Below are positions 1-6,673 of a DNA stretch of 20,409 bases, piece by piece (the first letter of the stretch is position 1; every line of letters starts with the position of its first letter). The stretch covers positions 1-20,409 of the forward strand of contig JBBDJH010000011.1 in the NCBI GenBank assembly GCA_040879985.1, given 5' to 3'. Under the pieces are notes generated by a model that made no database searches, was not told where the DNA came from, and saw only the letters and a program-made list of their open reading frames with translations. This DNA comes from VRUE01 sp040879985. Lineage in GTDB: Bacteria; Actinomycetota; Thermoleophilia; Solirubrobacterales; 70-9. A program made the translations under genes and the position numbers.

Positions 1-51
1 AAGGAGTCGAGGGAGGTCACACGGTCATCCTAGGCAAGAGGGGTGGTGGGG

Positions 52-175
52 GCGGCGGGTGGGGGGTGCCCGGCCGTTGCTGGGTTTTTCGCCTGTAGCG
101 CAGGTCGCCGTCCGATGTCGTAGGTGGGGCGAAAAAGAGGACGCCGCTGCCGACCGGGCACCCCCCACCCGCCGC
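52..175. repeat. Long intergenic inverted repeat (22-bp perfect arms)
   Basis: Positions 52-73 are the exact reverse complement of 154-175 (22 of 22). A second 9-bp inverted pair lies inside (85-93 with 128-136), and a tiny stem at 92-95/101-104 inside that. The element starts 3 bp beyond the stop codon of the minus-strand dehydrogenase gene. Neither side has a T-run, so it is not a standard intrinsic terminator. It could be a U-less terminator or mRNA 3'-end stabiliser, a palindromic extragenic repeat, or a MITE remnant. I see no target-site duplication. Positions 1-51 contain nothing I can identify. Confidence 0.85.
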
Positions 176-178
176 TCG

Positions 179-979
179 TCAGCGCTTGTCCTGGGGATGG
201 CCGTCGGCGACGGCCTTGGCGGCTTTCTGGCCGGCGGCGCCACTTTGGGCACGGACCGAGATCGCCGGAGAAGCGAGAGCGAAGTGGGCGAGGGCGCGCT
301 GGCGCATGGGGCCGACGGCGATCTCGGCCCGGTCGTGCTCGATCGCGCGGACGACAGCGGCACCGACCTGGTCGGGACGGCCGGTGCCGAGGCCCGCCGA
401 CGAGGCGCCGGCGTCGGCGAACATCCCGGCGTCGCGAATGAAACCGGGCGAGATCAGCGAGACGCCAACCCCCTTCGGCCGGAGGTCGGCTCGCAGGCCA
501 AGGGCGAAGCCGCGCAGGCCGAACTTGGTCGCGTTGTAGAGGGAGCTGCGCGGGCTGGGCGCCTTGCCGGCCAGCGAGGCGATGAATACCAGGTGGCCCG
601 ACCCGCGCTCGACCATCGCCGGGGAGAGCGCCTGCGCCTGCAGCATCGGCGCCTCGAGGTTGACACGCAGGGCGCGGGTCACCTCCTCGGGGGTGAAGTC
701 GGTCAGCCGGCCGGAACCGGGCAGGCCCGCATTGGCGACGAGGATGTCCACCTCGCCAGCCTCCGCGGCGAGCCTCTCGGCGGCGCCCGGCTCGGCGAGG
801 TCGGCGGGCAGGGCGCGGTGGCCGCCGCCGGGCAGCTCCGCCGCCAGCGTCTCCAGGGCCTCAGCGCCGCGCCCGCTGAGGATCAGCTTCGCGCCGCGCG
901 CCGCCAGCGCCTGCGCGATCGCCCTTCCGAGGCCGCCGGTGGCACCGGTGAGCAGGGCTGAGCGGCCTGAAAGATCCAT
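179..979 (-). CDS. SDR family NAD(P)-dependent oxidoreductase
   Basis: This is a classical short-chain dehydrogenase/reductase with a single Rossmann domain and about 266 residues, normal for the family. The N-terminus carries the dinucleotide-binding TGATGGLGRAIA motif. The NAG motif follows (VANAGLPG), then the catalytic region with a Ser in FIASLAG and the YNATKFG (YxxxK) motif. The substrate cannot be told from sequence. I chose the ATG at 979. A TTG four codons upstream (991) is also possible, and neither has a clear Shine-Dalgarno sequence. The gene stands alone, divergent from the riboswitch-controlled wall hydrolase. The C-terminal 25 residues are Ala/Gln-rich and beyond the core fold. 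Confidence 0.9.
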   Translation of the reverse strand: MDLSGRSALLTGATGGLGRAIAQALAARGAKLILSGRGAEALETLAAELPGGGHRALPADLAEPGAAERLAAEAGEVDILVANAGLPGSGRLTDFTPEEVTRALRVNLEAPMLQAQALSPAMVERGSGHLVFIASLAGKAPSPRSSLYNATKFGLRGFALGLRADLRPKGVGVSLISPGFIRDAGMFADAGASSAGLGTGRPDQVGAAVVRAIEHDRAEIAVGPMRQRALAHFALASPAISVRAQSGAAGQKAAKAVADGHPQDKR

Positions 980-1084
980 CCCGGAAGGCAAGCTACCAGC
1001 CCCCCGGCCGAGAGGAATCCGGGATGAAAGTGCGAAAGGCCACTAAATGTTTACGTTCTGTGAGCGTCCGGCCGGGCGATCGTC

Positions 1085-1250
1085 TACACTGCTCGCCGTT
1101 CCGAACAACCGAAACGCCGAATCCCGCCAGCCGAAGGCGACGCGGGAACGGGGGAACCACGTTTTCGGGGCTAACTCGCCCATATAGGGCGGGGGCGCAG
1201 GCTCCTTTCAGCGCCAGCCCGACAGCTAACCCCGTAGGCCGACGAAGGAG
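1085..1250 (+). promoter_or_regulatory. ydaO-yuaA type c-di-AMP riboswitch with candidate -10 box
   Basis: The leader contains hallmark conserved blocks of the ydaO class in the correct order. They are CCGAATCCCGCC near 1117-1128, GGGAACGGGGGAACCA near 1144-1159, GGGGCTAACTCGCCC near 1167-1182, CCTTTCAGCG near 1204-1213, and CGACAGCTAACCCCGTAGGC near 1220-1239. A TACACT box at 1085-1090 could be the -10, putting transcription start near 1097. The aptamer ends almost on the AAGGAG ribosome site (1245-1250). I see no terminator hairpin between aptamer and gene, so translational control is possible. This class binds c-di-AMP and, in actinobacteria, often precedes cell-wall hydrolase genes, as it does here. 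Confidence 0.9.
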
Positions 1251-1257
1251 AATCGGT

Positions 1258-1818
1258 TTGCCCAAGAACAGCTCAAAGCTCAAGGGGGGATTGGCTGCAG
1301 TCGCAGCACTCGCAATCCTCGCCCTACTTCCAGCCGGCGCCAGCGCCGCCTGTGACGGCGGCGGCCTGACCGCGGCCGAGGTCGATATGTGCACTCCTAC
1401 CCCGAAAGCAAGACTTCTACCCAACGGGATGCTGATCCCGCCGAAATCCGCCCCGGCGCGGGTCAAGCGGGTGATCATGGCGGCGAACAAGATCCGCAAC
1501 AAGCCCTACATCTGGGGCGGTGGACATGGCCGCTGGTTCGACCGCGGCTACGACTGCTCCGGCGCGGTCAGCTTCGCGCTGCGGGGCGGCAAGTTCCTCA
1601 GCAGCCCGATGCCCTCCGGTCCCCTGGCCAGTTGGGGCAACCGCGGCAAGGGACGCTGGATCACCGTCTACGCCAACGCCGGCCACACCTACGCGATGAT
1701 CGCCGGCTACCGCTGGGACACCTCCGGCAACAGCGGCGGCAAAACCGGCCCGAGCTGGCACGAGGATCCGCGCAGCATGGCGGGTAGCTTCGTAGCCCGC
1801 CACCCGGCCGGCTTCTAA
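1258..1818 (+). CDS. Secreted NlpC/P60-like (C40) cell-wall peptidase
   Basis: The predicted product is 186 residues. The start is TTG at 1258, chosen because AAGGAG lies 7 bp upstream and a clean signal peptide follows: KxxK basic start, hydrophobic core GLAAVAALAILALL, and cleavage after ASA (about residue 30). An upstream in-frame extension would read through the riboswitch and is rejected. The mature part resembles the papain-like NlpC/P60 fold. The motif YIWGGGH is followed by GYDCSG with the likely catalytic Cys100, and GHTYAMIAG gives the partner His143. Such enzymes cleave peptide stems of peptidoglycan outside the cell. No separate wall-binding domain is visible. Control by the c-di-AMP riboswitch fits a wall-remodelling role. 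Exact bond specificity is unknown. Confidence 0.88.
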   Translation: MPKNSSKLKGGLAAVAALAILALLPAGASAACDGGGLTAAEVDMCTPTPKARLLPNGMLIPPKSAPARVKRVIMAANKIRNKPYIWGGGHGRWFDRGYDCSGAVSFALRGGKFLSSPMPSGPLASWGNRGKGRWITVYANAGHTYAMIAGYRWDTSGNSGGKTGPSWHEDPRSMAGSFVARHPAGF

Positions 1819-1845
1819 GACTTCGGGCAGGGGCCCGTTGGATTG

Positions 1846-1880
1846 ACCACCTCGGCCCCAGCGGCCGGGGTGGTTTTTTT
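1846..1880 (+). terminator. Rho-independent terminator of the wall hydrolase gene
   Basis: A 12-bp stem (1846-1857 with 1863-1874, one G-T wobble) closes a 5-nt loop and is followed directly by a run of seven T ending at 1880. It lies 28 bp after the hydrolase stop and before the convergent TetR gene. It is oriented for the plus strand only. Confidence 0.93.
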
Positions 1881-1891
1881 CGTCCTTCCCC

Positions 1892-2581
1892 CTACTGCCG
1901 GGCGAGCTGCTCGGCCTGCTCGGCGCCGACGTAGGGCGCCAGGGTCAGCTCGACCAGGTCCGGCAGCAGCGACTCGAGCTGCTCGGCGCGGCCGGCGCTG
2001 ATCTCGCGCACGACCAGGGAGACGATGCCGCCGACCAGGGTCTCCTCCGTCGCCTCCGGCAGTGGGCGGCGGCCGCCCTGCTCGGGCCGGCCGGCCTTGA
2101 GGATCTCGACCAACCCCTGCATCGAGGCGCGGTGGCGGGCGGCGATCTCACCGCCCGCGGCGACCGGCTCGATCATGCAGAGGCGGGCCAGCTCGGGCTC
2201 GCCGGCGAGGAAGCGCAGCATCGTCGCCAGCGCCGCGCGGACCTGCTGCGGCCAGTCCTCGAAGGACTCCGCCGCCACCCGCATCGAGGCGGCGATGTGG
2301 TCGGCGACCATCTCATAGGCGGCGAGGAAGCAGGCTTCCTTGTCGGCGAAGTGCTCGTAGAAGGTGCGCCGCGAGACCGAGGCGGCCTTGGTGACGTTGG
2401 CGACGGTGGTCGCGTTGTAGCCGCGCTCGGCGACGGTGTCGACCAGGGCGGTGACGATCCGCTCGCGCTGGTTCTGGACGATGAACTCGCGCGGCAGCCC
2501 ATGCCGCCCGGCGGGCAGTCGCGACGAGGGGGCTGACGCCTCCGTCTGCGGCTTGCCGTTCTTCGCCTTCCCCTTTGCCAC
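1892..2581 (-). CDS. TetR/AcrR family transcriptional regulator (copy 1)
   Basis: This is a 229-residue one-component regulator. The N-terminal helix-turn-helix covers roughly residues 35-85, with RERIVTALVDTVAERGYNATT and the recognition region SRRTFYEHFADKEACF. The remaining two thirds is the helical ligand/dimer domain, ending LPDLVELTLAPYVG. The start is taken as GTG at 2581, because longer forms would run into the gene upstream. The first 25 residues are Lys/Gly/Pro-rich. The gap to the preceding TetR gene is 41 bp, suggesting co-transcription. Its N-terminal region (GRHGLPREFIVQNQRER) closely matches that of the TetR gene at 3281-3967, indicating duplication. The ligand is unknown. Confidence 0.87.
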   Translation of the reverse strand: MAKGKAKNGKPQTEASAPSSRLPAGRHGLPREFIVQNQRERIVTALVDTVAERGYNATTVANVTKAASVSRRTFYEHFADKEACFLAAYEMVADHIAASMRVAAESFEDWPQQVRAALATMLRFLAGEPELARLCMIEPVAAGGEIAARHRASMQGLVEILKAGRPEQGGRRPLPEATEETLVGGIVSLVVREISAGRAEQLESLLPDLVELTLAPYVGAEQAEQLARQ

Positions 2582-2622
2582 GACCCGACGATACCCCCGG
2601 CGACGGCCGGTTGCCGCCCGCC

Positions 2623-3234
2623 CTACCTCAGCGGCTGGACCAAGAGCTCGTCCTCGGCTGCGCGCTGGCCGAGGTAGGGCATTGTCGCCAGATAGATCAG
2701 CTCGGGGAGGAACTCCTCGCCGCGTTCGATCGAGCCGGCCTCGATCTTGGCCTGGATCGTGCCGTAGACCGCGCCGGCGGCGATTTCCGCCGTGCAGCGC
2801 GACATCAGCCGCTCGCCCTCGACCTCGCCGCGACCGCCGTCGAGGATGTCGGCGATCCGCTGCACGACCCGGTCGCGGCACGACTGGGCGGCGGCGGCGC
2901 CGCCGGCGGAGAGGTAGCGCGCCCGATCCGGGTCCTCCTGCAGACAGCGCATCGCCGCCATGCCCGCCGCCCAGACCCTGTCGTGCCAGGCCTCGCGGCC
3001 CTCGCAGGCAGCCTCGACCCGGACGCAGAGCTCCTCGACGATCTCCCCGTGGAGAACGAGGAAGCAGTCCTCGAGGTCGGCGAAGCAGCGGTCGAAGTGG
3101 GCGTGGCCCACCGCGGCCCGCTCGCAGATCGTCCCTATGTCGACCGCCGCGAGGCCGTGGCCGGCGACCAGCTCGACCATCGCGGCGGCGATCCTCTCCC
3201 GCGCCGGATCGCGTCCTCTGCGCGATTCGATCAC
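2623..3234 (-). CDS. TetR/AcrR family transcriptional regulator (copy 2, divergent sequence)
   Basis: The product is about 203 residues from GTG at 3234. That is the only start codon found between the upstream gene's stop and the HTH, and a weak AGGA lies 4 bp before it. The HTH region (RERIAAAMVELVAGHGLAAV, then GHAHFDRCFADLEDCF) fits TetR, but the usual TFYxHF recognition pattern is altered to HFDRCF. The C-terminal end (FLPELIYLATMPYLGQRAAE) matches the ends of the neighbouring regulators. It sits in the middle of a three-gene tandem, with 46 bp to the upstream gene. The effector is unknown. Confidence 0.82.
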   Translation of the reverse strand: MIESRRGRDPARERIAAAMVELVAGHGLAAVDIGTICERAAVGHAHFDRCFADLEDCFLVLHGEIVEELCVRVEAACEGREAWHDRVWAAGMAAMRCLQEDPDRARYLSAGGAAAAQSCRDRVVQRIADILDGGRGEVEGERLMSRCTAEIAAGAVYGTIQAKIEAGSIERGEEFLPELIYLATMPYLGQRAAEDELLVQPLR

Positions 3235-3280
3235 ATCGTCCTGGCCCGACTCCCCGCGCTCTGCCTGGTTCCGTGAGCGA

Positions 3281-3967
3281 TCACGCCGCCGCCCTGGCCT
3301 GGGCCGCCTCCGCGGCGCGCGCCGCCTCCTGCTCGCCGACATAGGGCGTCAAGGTCACCTGCAGCATCTCCGGCAGCAGCCCCTTGAGGTCGGCCGCCCG
3401 GCCGGAGATCAGGCGCTGGTGGACCAGCCACAACAGCCCGCCGGCGATCGCCGTCTCGAGTCCCTCCGGCAGGCGGTTCGCCCGCGGATTGAACTCGCGC
3501 CCCTCGCGCAGCTTCGGCGCGACGGTTTCCAGCAGCGACTGGTAGCGGGCCATCGCTTCGCGCCCCGCCGCCTGGCTCTCGACGATGCAGAGCTTGGCGC
3601 GCGGCTGCTCGGCGACGACCATCTCGAGCAGGACCTCGAGCCCGGTCGAGATCTGATCGACCCAGGGCTGCTCGGGGTCGACCAGCTCGGCGAAGACCTC
3701 GCCGGCGGCGGCGACGCTCTCGTCGAAGGCGGCGAGAAAGCACTCTTCCTTGTTGGCGAAGTGCTCGTAGAAGGTCGCCAGGGCAACCCGCGCGGTCTTC
3801 GCGATCAGCTCGATCGTCGTCTTCTGGTAGCCGCGCTCGGCGACCAGCTCGGCGGTCGCCAGCAGCATCCGCTCGCGCTGGTTCTGGGCAACGAAGTCGC
3901 GCGGGATCAGGTGCCGCCCCGGGGGCAATTTCGAGAGGCGCTCGGAGAGTGACCGCGAGTCGGCCAT
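3281..3967 (-). CDS. TetR/AcrR family transcriptional regulator (copy 3)
   Basis: The product is 228 residues from ATG at 3967 (alternative ATG at 3988; neither has a strong Shine-Dalgarno). The HTH (RERMLLATAELVAERGYQKTT, then ALATFYEHFANKEECF) and C-terminus (LLPEMLQVTLTPYVGEQEAA) are typical TetR. It is a clear paralogue of the regulator at 1892-2581. Both share the GRHxxPRxFxxQNQRER lead-in before the HTH, which is not part of the canonical domain. As the first gene of the minus-strand tandem, it faces a divergent TetR gene across a 111-bp AT-richer gap where autoregulation would be expected. Confidence 0.88.
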   Translation of the reverse strand: MADSRSLSERLSKLPPGRHLIPRDFVAQNQRERMLLATAELVAERGYQKTTIELIAKTARVALATFYEHFANKEECFLAAFDESVAAAGEVFAELVDPEQPWVDQISTGLEVLLEMVVAEQPRAKLCIVESQAAGREAMARYQSLLETVAPKLREGREFNPRANRLPEGLETAIAGGLLWLVHQRLISGRAADLKGLLPEMLQVTLTPYVGEQEAARAAEAAQARAAA

Positions 3968-4078
3968 GCCAAGACGGTACCAAAACATATATCCGATGTC
4001 TACTTGCCTTTTCTCCAGAAAACATAGCGTTCTAGGCAACCGGGTTTTTAAAAGCTGCTATACCTAGACAAAAGGAGC
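3968..4078. promoter_or_regulatory. Divergent promoter region between two TetR genes
   Basis: This 111-bp gap is markedly AT-richer than its surroundings. It has an inverted pair TCTAGG (4031-4036) and CCTAGA (4063-4068), and a TATACC box at 4059-4064 that could be the -10 for the plus-strand gene. No good -35 is visible. On the plus strand the AAAGGAG (4071-4077) ends only 1 bp before the ATG, too close for normal ribosome binding. TetR operators are usually palindromes in such gaps. The specific site is inference. Confidence 0.5.
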
Positions 4079-4780
4079 ATGTTTTCAAACGGCGACAGCG
4101 GCACCGTTCTCAGCTTTCCAGGCGCCCATGGCCGCCGCCCGCCCCGCGAGCGGATCCTCGAGGCGATACTTCTCGCCAGCGGCGAGCTCGGCTACGAGCA
4201 GGTCGCCGTACGCAACGTGATCGAGCGGGCGCAAACGAGCCGCGCGACCTTCTACAAGCACTTCCAGGACAGCGAGGACTGCTTCGCCCAGGCCTACGGC
4301 GACGCCGGCGAGTGGCTCTACCGGCGGCTGCTCGGCGCCGCCAAGCGGCAGCCGTCCTGGCGCGAGGGGCTGCGGGCGGCGCTCGCCGAGCTGCTCGAGT
4401 TCTGCGCCAACCAGCCGCTGATCGCCAAGGCGTTGCTGGTCGAGGTGCACGCCGCCGGTGAGCGCCCACTGGCCCAGCGCCGCGACCTGATGGAACGCCT
4501 CGCCCGCGCCCTCGACAGTGGCCGCGACGAGATCCGCTCCGGCCAGGCGCCGCCGCCGATCGCGTCGGACTTCGTCGTCGGCGCGATCGACACCCTGATC
4601 GCGGCGAAGTTGATGGACGGCGATGCCGCGCAGGCTCCCGAGATGCTCCCCGGCCTGCTCCACTTCGTCGTCATGCAGTACCTCGGCGAAAGCGCCGCCT
4701 GGGAGGAGATGGCCGCCGCCCCGCTGGCGACCTGGCGATCGAGGCGCGAGGCGGCGGCGGAGATGCCCCGCGAGCGCTAG
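4079..4780 (+). CDS. TetR/AcrR family transcriptional regulator (copy 4)
   Basis: The product is 233 residues. The HTH lies at about residues 20-70 (RERILEAILLASGELGYEQVA, then SRATFYKHFQDSEDCF), followed by an all-helical ligand domain ending MLPGLLHFVVMQYLGESAAWEEM. The ATG at 4079 is preceded by AAAGGAG with only one base between. The gene may be translated from a nearly leaderless mRNA, if the TATACC at 4059-4064 is the -10. It is divergent from the three-TetR tandem and convergent with pccB (15 bp between stops). The C-terminal end resembles the other three regulators in the cluster. The ligand is unknown. Confidence 0.87.
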   Translation: MFSNGDSGTVLSFPGAHGRRPPRERILEAILLASGELGYEQVAVRNVIERAQTSRATFYKHFQDSEDCFAQAYGDAGEWLYRRLLGAAKRQPSWREGLRAALAELLEFCANQPLIAKALLVEVHAAGERPLAQRRDLMERLARALDSGRDEIRSGQAPPPIASDFVVGAIDTLIAAKLMDGDAAQAPEMLPGLLHFVVMQYLGESAAWEEMAAAPLATWRSRREAAAEMPRER

Positions 4781-4795
4781 TGCGCGTACCAGCCC

Positions 4796-6364
4796 CTACA
4801 GCGGGATGTTGCCGTGCTTGCGCTTCGGTTGCTCGACCCGCTTGGTCTGCAGCATGCGCAGCGCCTTGATCAGCTTCGGGCGGGTCTGCCTGGGCTCGAT
4901 CACGTCGTCGATGTAGCCGCGCTCGGCCGCCGAGTAGGGGTTGGCGAAGTGGGCTTTGTAGTCGTCGATCAGCTTCTGGCGGCGTTCGTCGGGGGTCGGC
5001 GAGGAGGCGATGTCCTTGCGGTAGATGATGTTGACCGCGCCCTCCGGCCCCATCACCGCGACCTCGGCGGTCGGCCAGGCGACGTTGTAGTCGGCCAGCA
5101 TGTGCTTCGAGTTCATCACGTCGTAGGCGCCGCCGTAGGCCTTGCGGGTGACGACGGTAAGCTTCGGCACGGTCGCCTCGGTGAAGGCGTAGAGCAGCTT
5201 GGCGCCGTGGCGGATGATCCCGTTCCACTCCTGGTCGGTGCCGGGCAGGAAGCCGGGCACGTCGGTGAAGGTGACGATCGGGACGTTGTAGGCGTCGCAG
5301 GTGCGGACGAAGCGGGCCGCCTTCTCGGAGGCCTCGATGTCGAGCACGCCGGCCAGGTGGGCGGGCTGGTTGCCGACGATCCCGATCGGGAAGCCGTCGA
5401 GCCGTGAGAAGCCGCAGACGATGTTCTTGGCGAAGTGCTCGTGGACCTCGAAGAACTCCTCGTCGTCGACGATGCGGGAGATCACGTCGCGCATGTCGTA
5501 GGGCTTGCTGGGATCGTCGGGGACGATCGTTTCCAGCTCCTCGTCTTCGCGCTCGGGGTCGTCCTCGGGAGTGAAGCGCGGCGGCGCCTCGAGGTTGTTC
5601 GAGGGCAGGAAGCCGAGCAGGTAGCGAGCATCCTCGAGGCAGCTCTCCTCGTCCTCGGCGGCGAAGTGGGCGACGCCCGACTTGCTGTTGTGGCTCATCG
5701 CCCCGCCCAGCTCCTCGAACTCGACTTCCTCGCCGGTCACCGTCTTGATCACTTCCGGGCCGGTGATGAACATGTGCGAGGTCTCTTTGACCATGAAGAT
5801 GAAGTCGGTCATCGCCGGCGAGTAGACGGCGCCGCCGGCGCAGGGCCCCATGATCAAGCTGATCTGCGGGATCACACCGGAGCACTGCACGTTGCGGACG
5901 AAGACGTCGCCGTAGGCGCCGAGGCTGACGACGCCCTCCTGTATCCGCGCGCCGCCGGAGTCGTTGATGCCGATCACCGGCGCGCCGACCGCGGCGGCCT
6001 GGTCCATCACCTTGCACATCTTCTCCGCCATCACCTCGCCGAGGCTGCCGCCGAAGACGGTGAAGTCCTGCGAGAAGACGAAGACGGTGCGACCGTCGAT
6101 CGTGCCGTGGCCGGTGACGACGGCGTCGCCCCAGGGGCGCCGTTTCTGCATCTCGAAGTCGTAGGTGCGGTGGCGGACGAAGGTGTCGAGCTCCTCGAAG
6201 GAGCCCGGGTCGAGCAGCTTCTCGACCCGCTCGCGCGCGGTCAGCTTGCCCTTCGCGTGCTGCTTCTCGACCGCCTCCTCGGAGGCGGAGTTGATCGCCG
6301 CCTCGCGCAGCTCGCGCAGGTAGGCGAGCTTCTCCTCGTGGGTGACCGGATTCCTCTCGCGCAT
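4796..6364 (-). CDS. pccB: Propionyl-CoA carboxylase beta subunit (acyl-CoA carboxyltransferase)
   Basis: The 522-residue product has full length for this family (AccD5/PccB). It carries two crotonase-like carboxyltransferase halves. Conserved stretches include TARERVEKLLDPGSFEE, INDSGGARIQEGVVSLGAYG, GPCAGGAVYSPAMTDF and GGAYDVMNSKH. Asp415 in AYDVM sits where an Asp in the Streptomyces enzyme favours propionyl-CoA (family knowledge). The enzyme moves CO2 from biotin to propionyl-CoA, giving methylmalonyl-CoA. No biotin carboxylase/BCCP alpha subunit lies in this window, so the partner must be elsewhere. It is the last gene of the mmsA-small ORF-pccB set (37 bp from the small ORF), which supplies its substrate. 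ATG at 6364 is used; no strong ribosome site is visible. Confidence 0.94.
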   Translation of the reverse strand: MRERNPVTHEEKLAYLRELREAAINSASEEAVEKQHAKGKLTARERVEKLLDPGSFEELDTFVRHRTYDFEMQKRRPWGDAVVTGHGTIDGRTVFVFSQDFTVFGGSLGEVMAEKMCKVMDQAAAVGAPVIGINDSGGARIQEGVVSLGAYGDVFVRNVQCSGVIPQISLIMGPCAGGAVYSPAMTDFIFMVKETSHMFITGPEVIKTVTGEEVEFEELGGAMSHNSKSGVAHFAAEDEESCLEDARYLLGFLPSNNLEAPPRFTPEDDPEREDEELETIVPDDPSKPYDMRDVISRIVDDEEFFEVHEHFAKNIVCGFSRLDGFPIGIVGNQPAHLAGVLDIEASEKAARFVRTCDAYNVPIVTFTDVPGFLPGTDQEWNGIIRHGAKLLYAFTEATVPKLTVVTRKAYGGAYDVMNSKHMLADYNVAWPTAEVAVMGPEGAVNIIYRKDIASSPTPDERRQKLIDDYKAHFANPYSAAERGYIDDVIEPRQTRPKLIKALRMLQTKRVEQPKRKHGNIPL

Positions 6365-6401
6365 GCGGCGCGGGAGTCTATTTCAGGATTGTTTCGGGGG
6401 C

Positions 6402-6614
6402 CTATCCGCCGAACGGCTGCTTCTGCGGCTCGGCAAGGCGGTCGAGGTAGCGCTCCAGGTCGGCCCGGTCGAGGCCCGAGGCCTCGTCGGCGCGCAACTC
6501 GACCCGCGTGCCGAAGCCCTTCTCGGCCATCGTCACCTCGACGCCCGCGACTTCGCCGACCAGGTCGGCGAGTTCGGGCTCTGACTTCATCAACGTCCTC
6601 GACACCTCGATCAT
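6402..6614 (-). CDS. Small conserved-context protein of unknown function
   Basis: The product is 70 residues, acidic, with a predicted beta-rich middle (VEVTMAEKGFGTRVELRA) and a C-terminal helix (DRADLERYLDRLAE). I do not recognise it. Its position directly upstream of a carboxyltransferase gene recalls the small epsilon subunits of actinobacterial acyl-CoA carboxylases, but the usual epsilon motif (VVRGNPTPEE-like) is absent. The first 20 and last 35 residues weakly resemble the ends of SRPBCC/polyketide-cyclase proteins, so it may be a shortened member of that fold. It lies 59 bp after mmsA and 37 bp before pccB, all on one strand, and is probably co-transcribed. Confidence 0.65.
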   Translation of the reverse strand: MIEVSRTLMKSEPELADLVGEVAGVEVTMAEKGFGTRVELRADEASGLDRADLERYLDRLAEPQKQPFGG

Positions 6615-6673
6615 GCGCCCCGCTTCAACCCCGACCGCCCCATTCCTCCCACCGGAGCCACTCTCGCCCTCCC

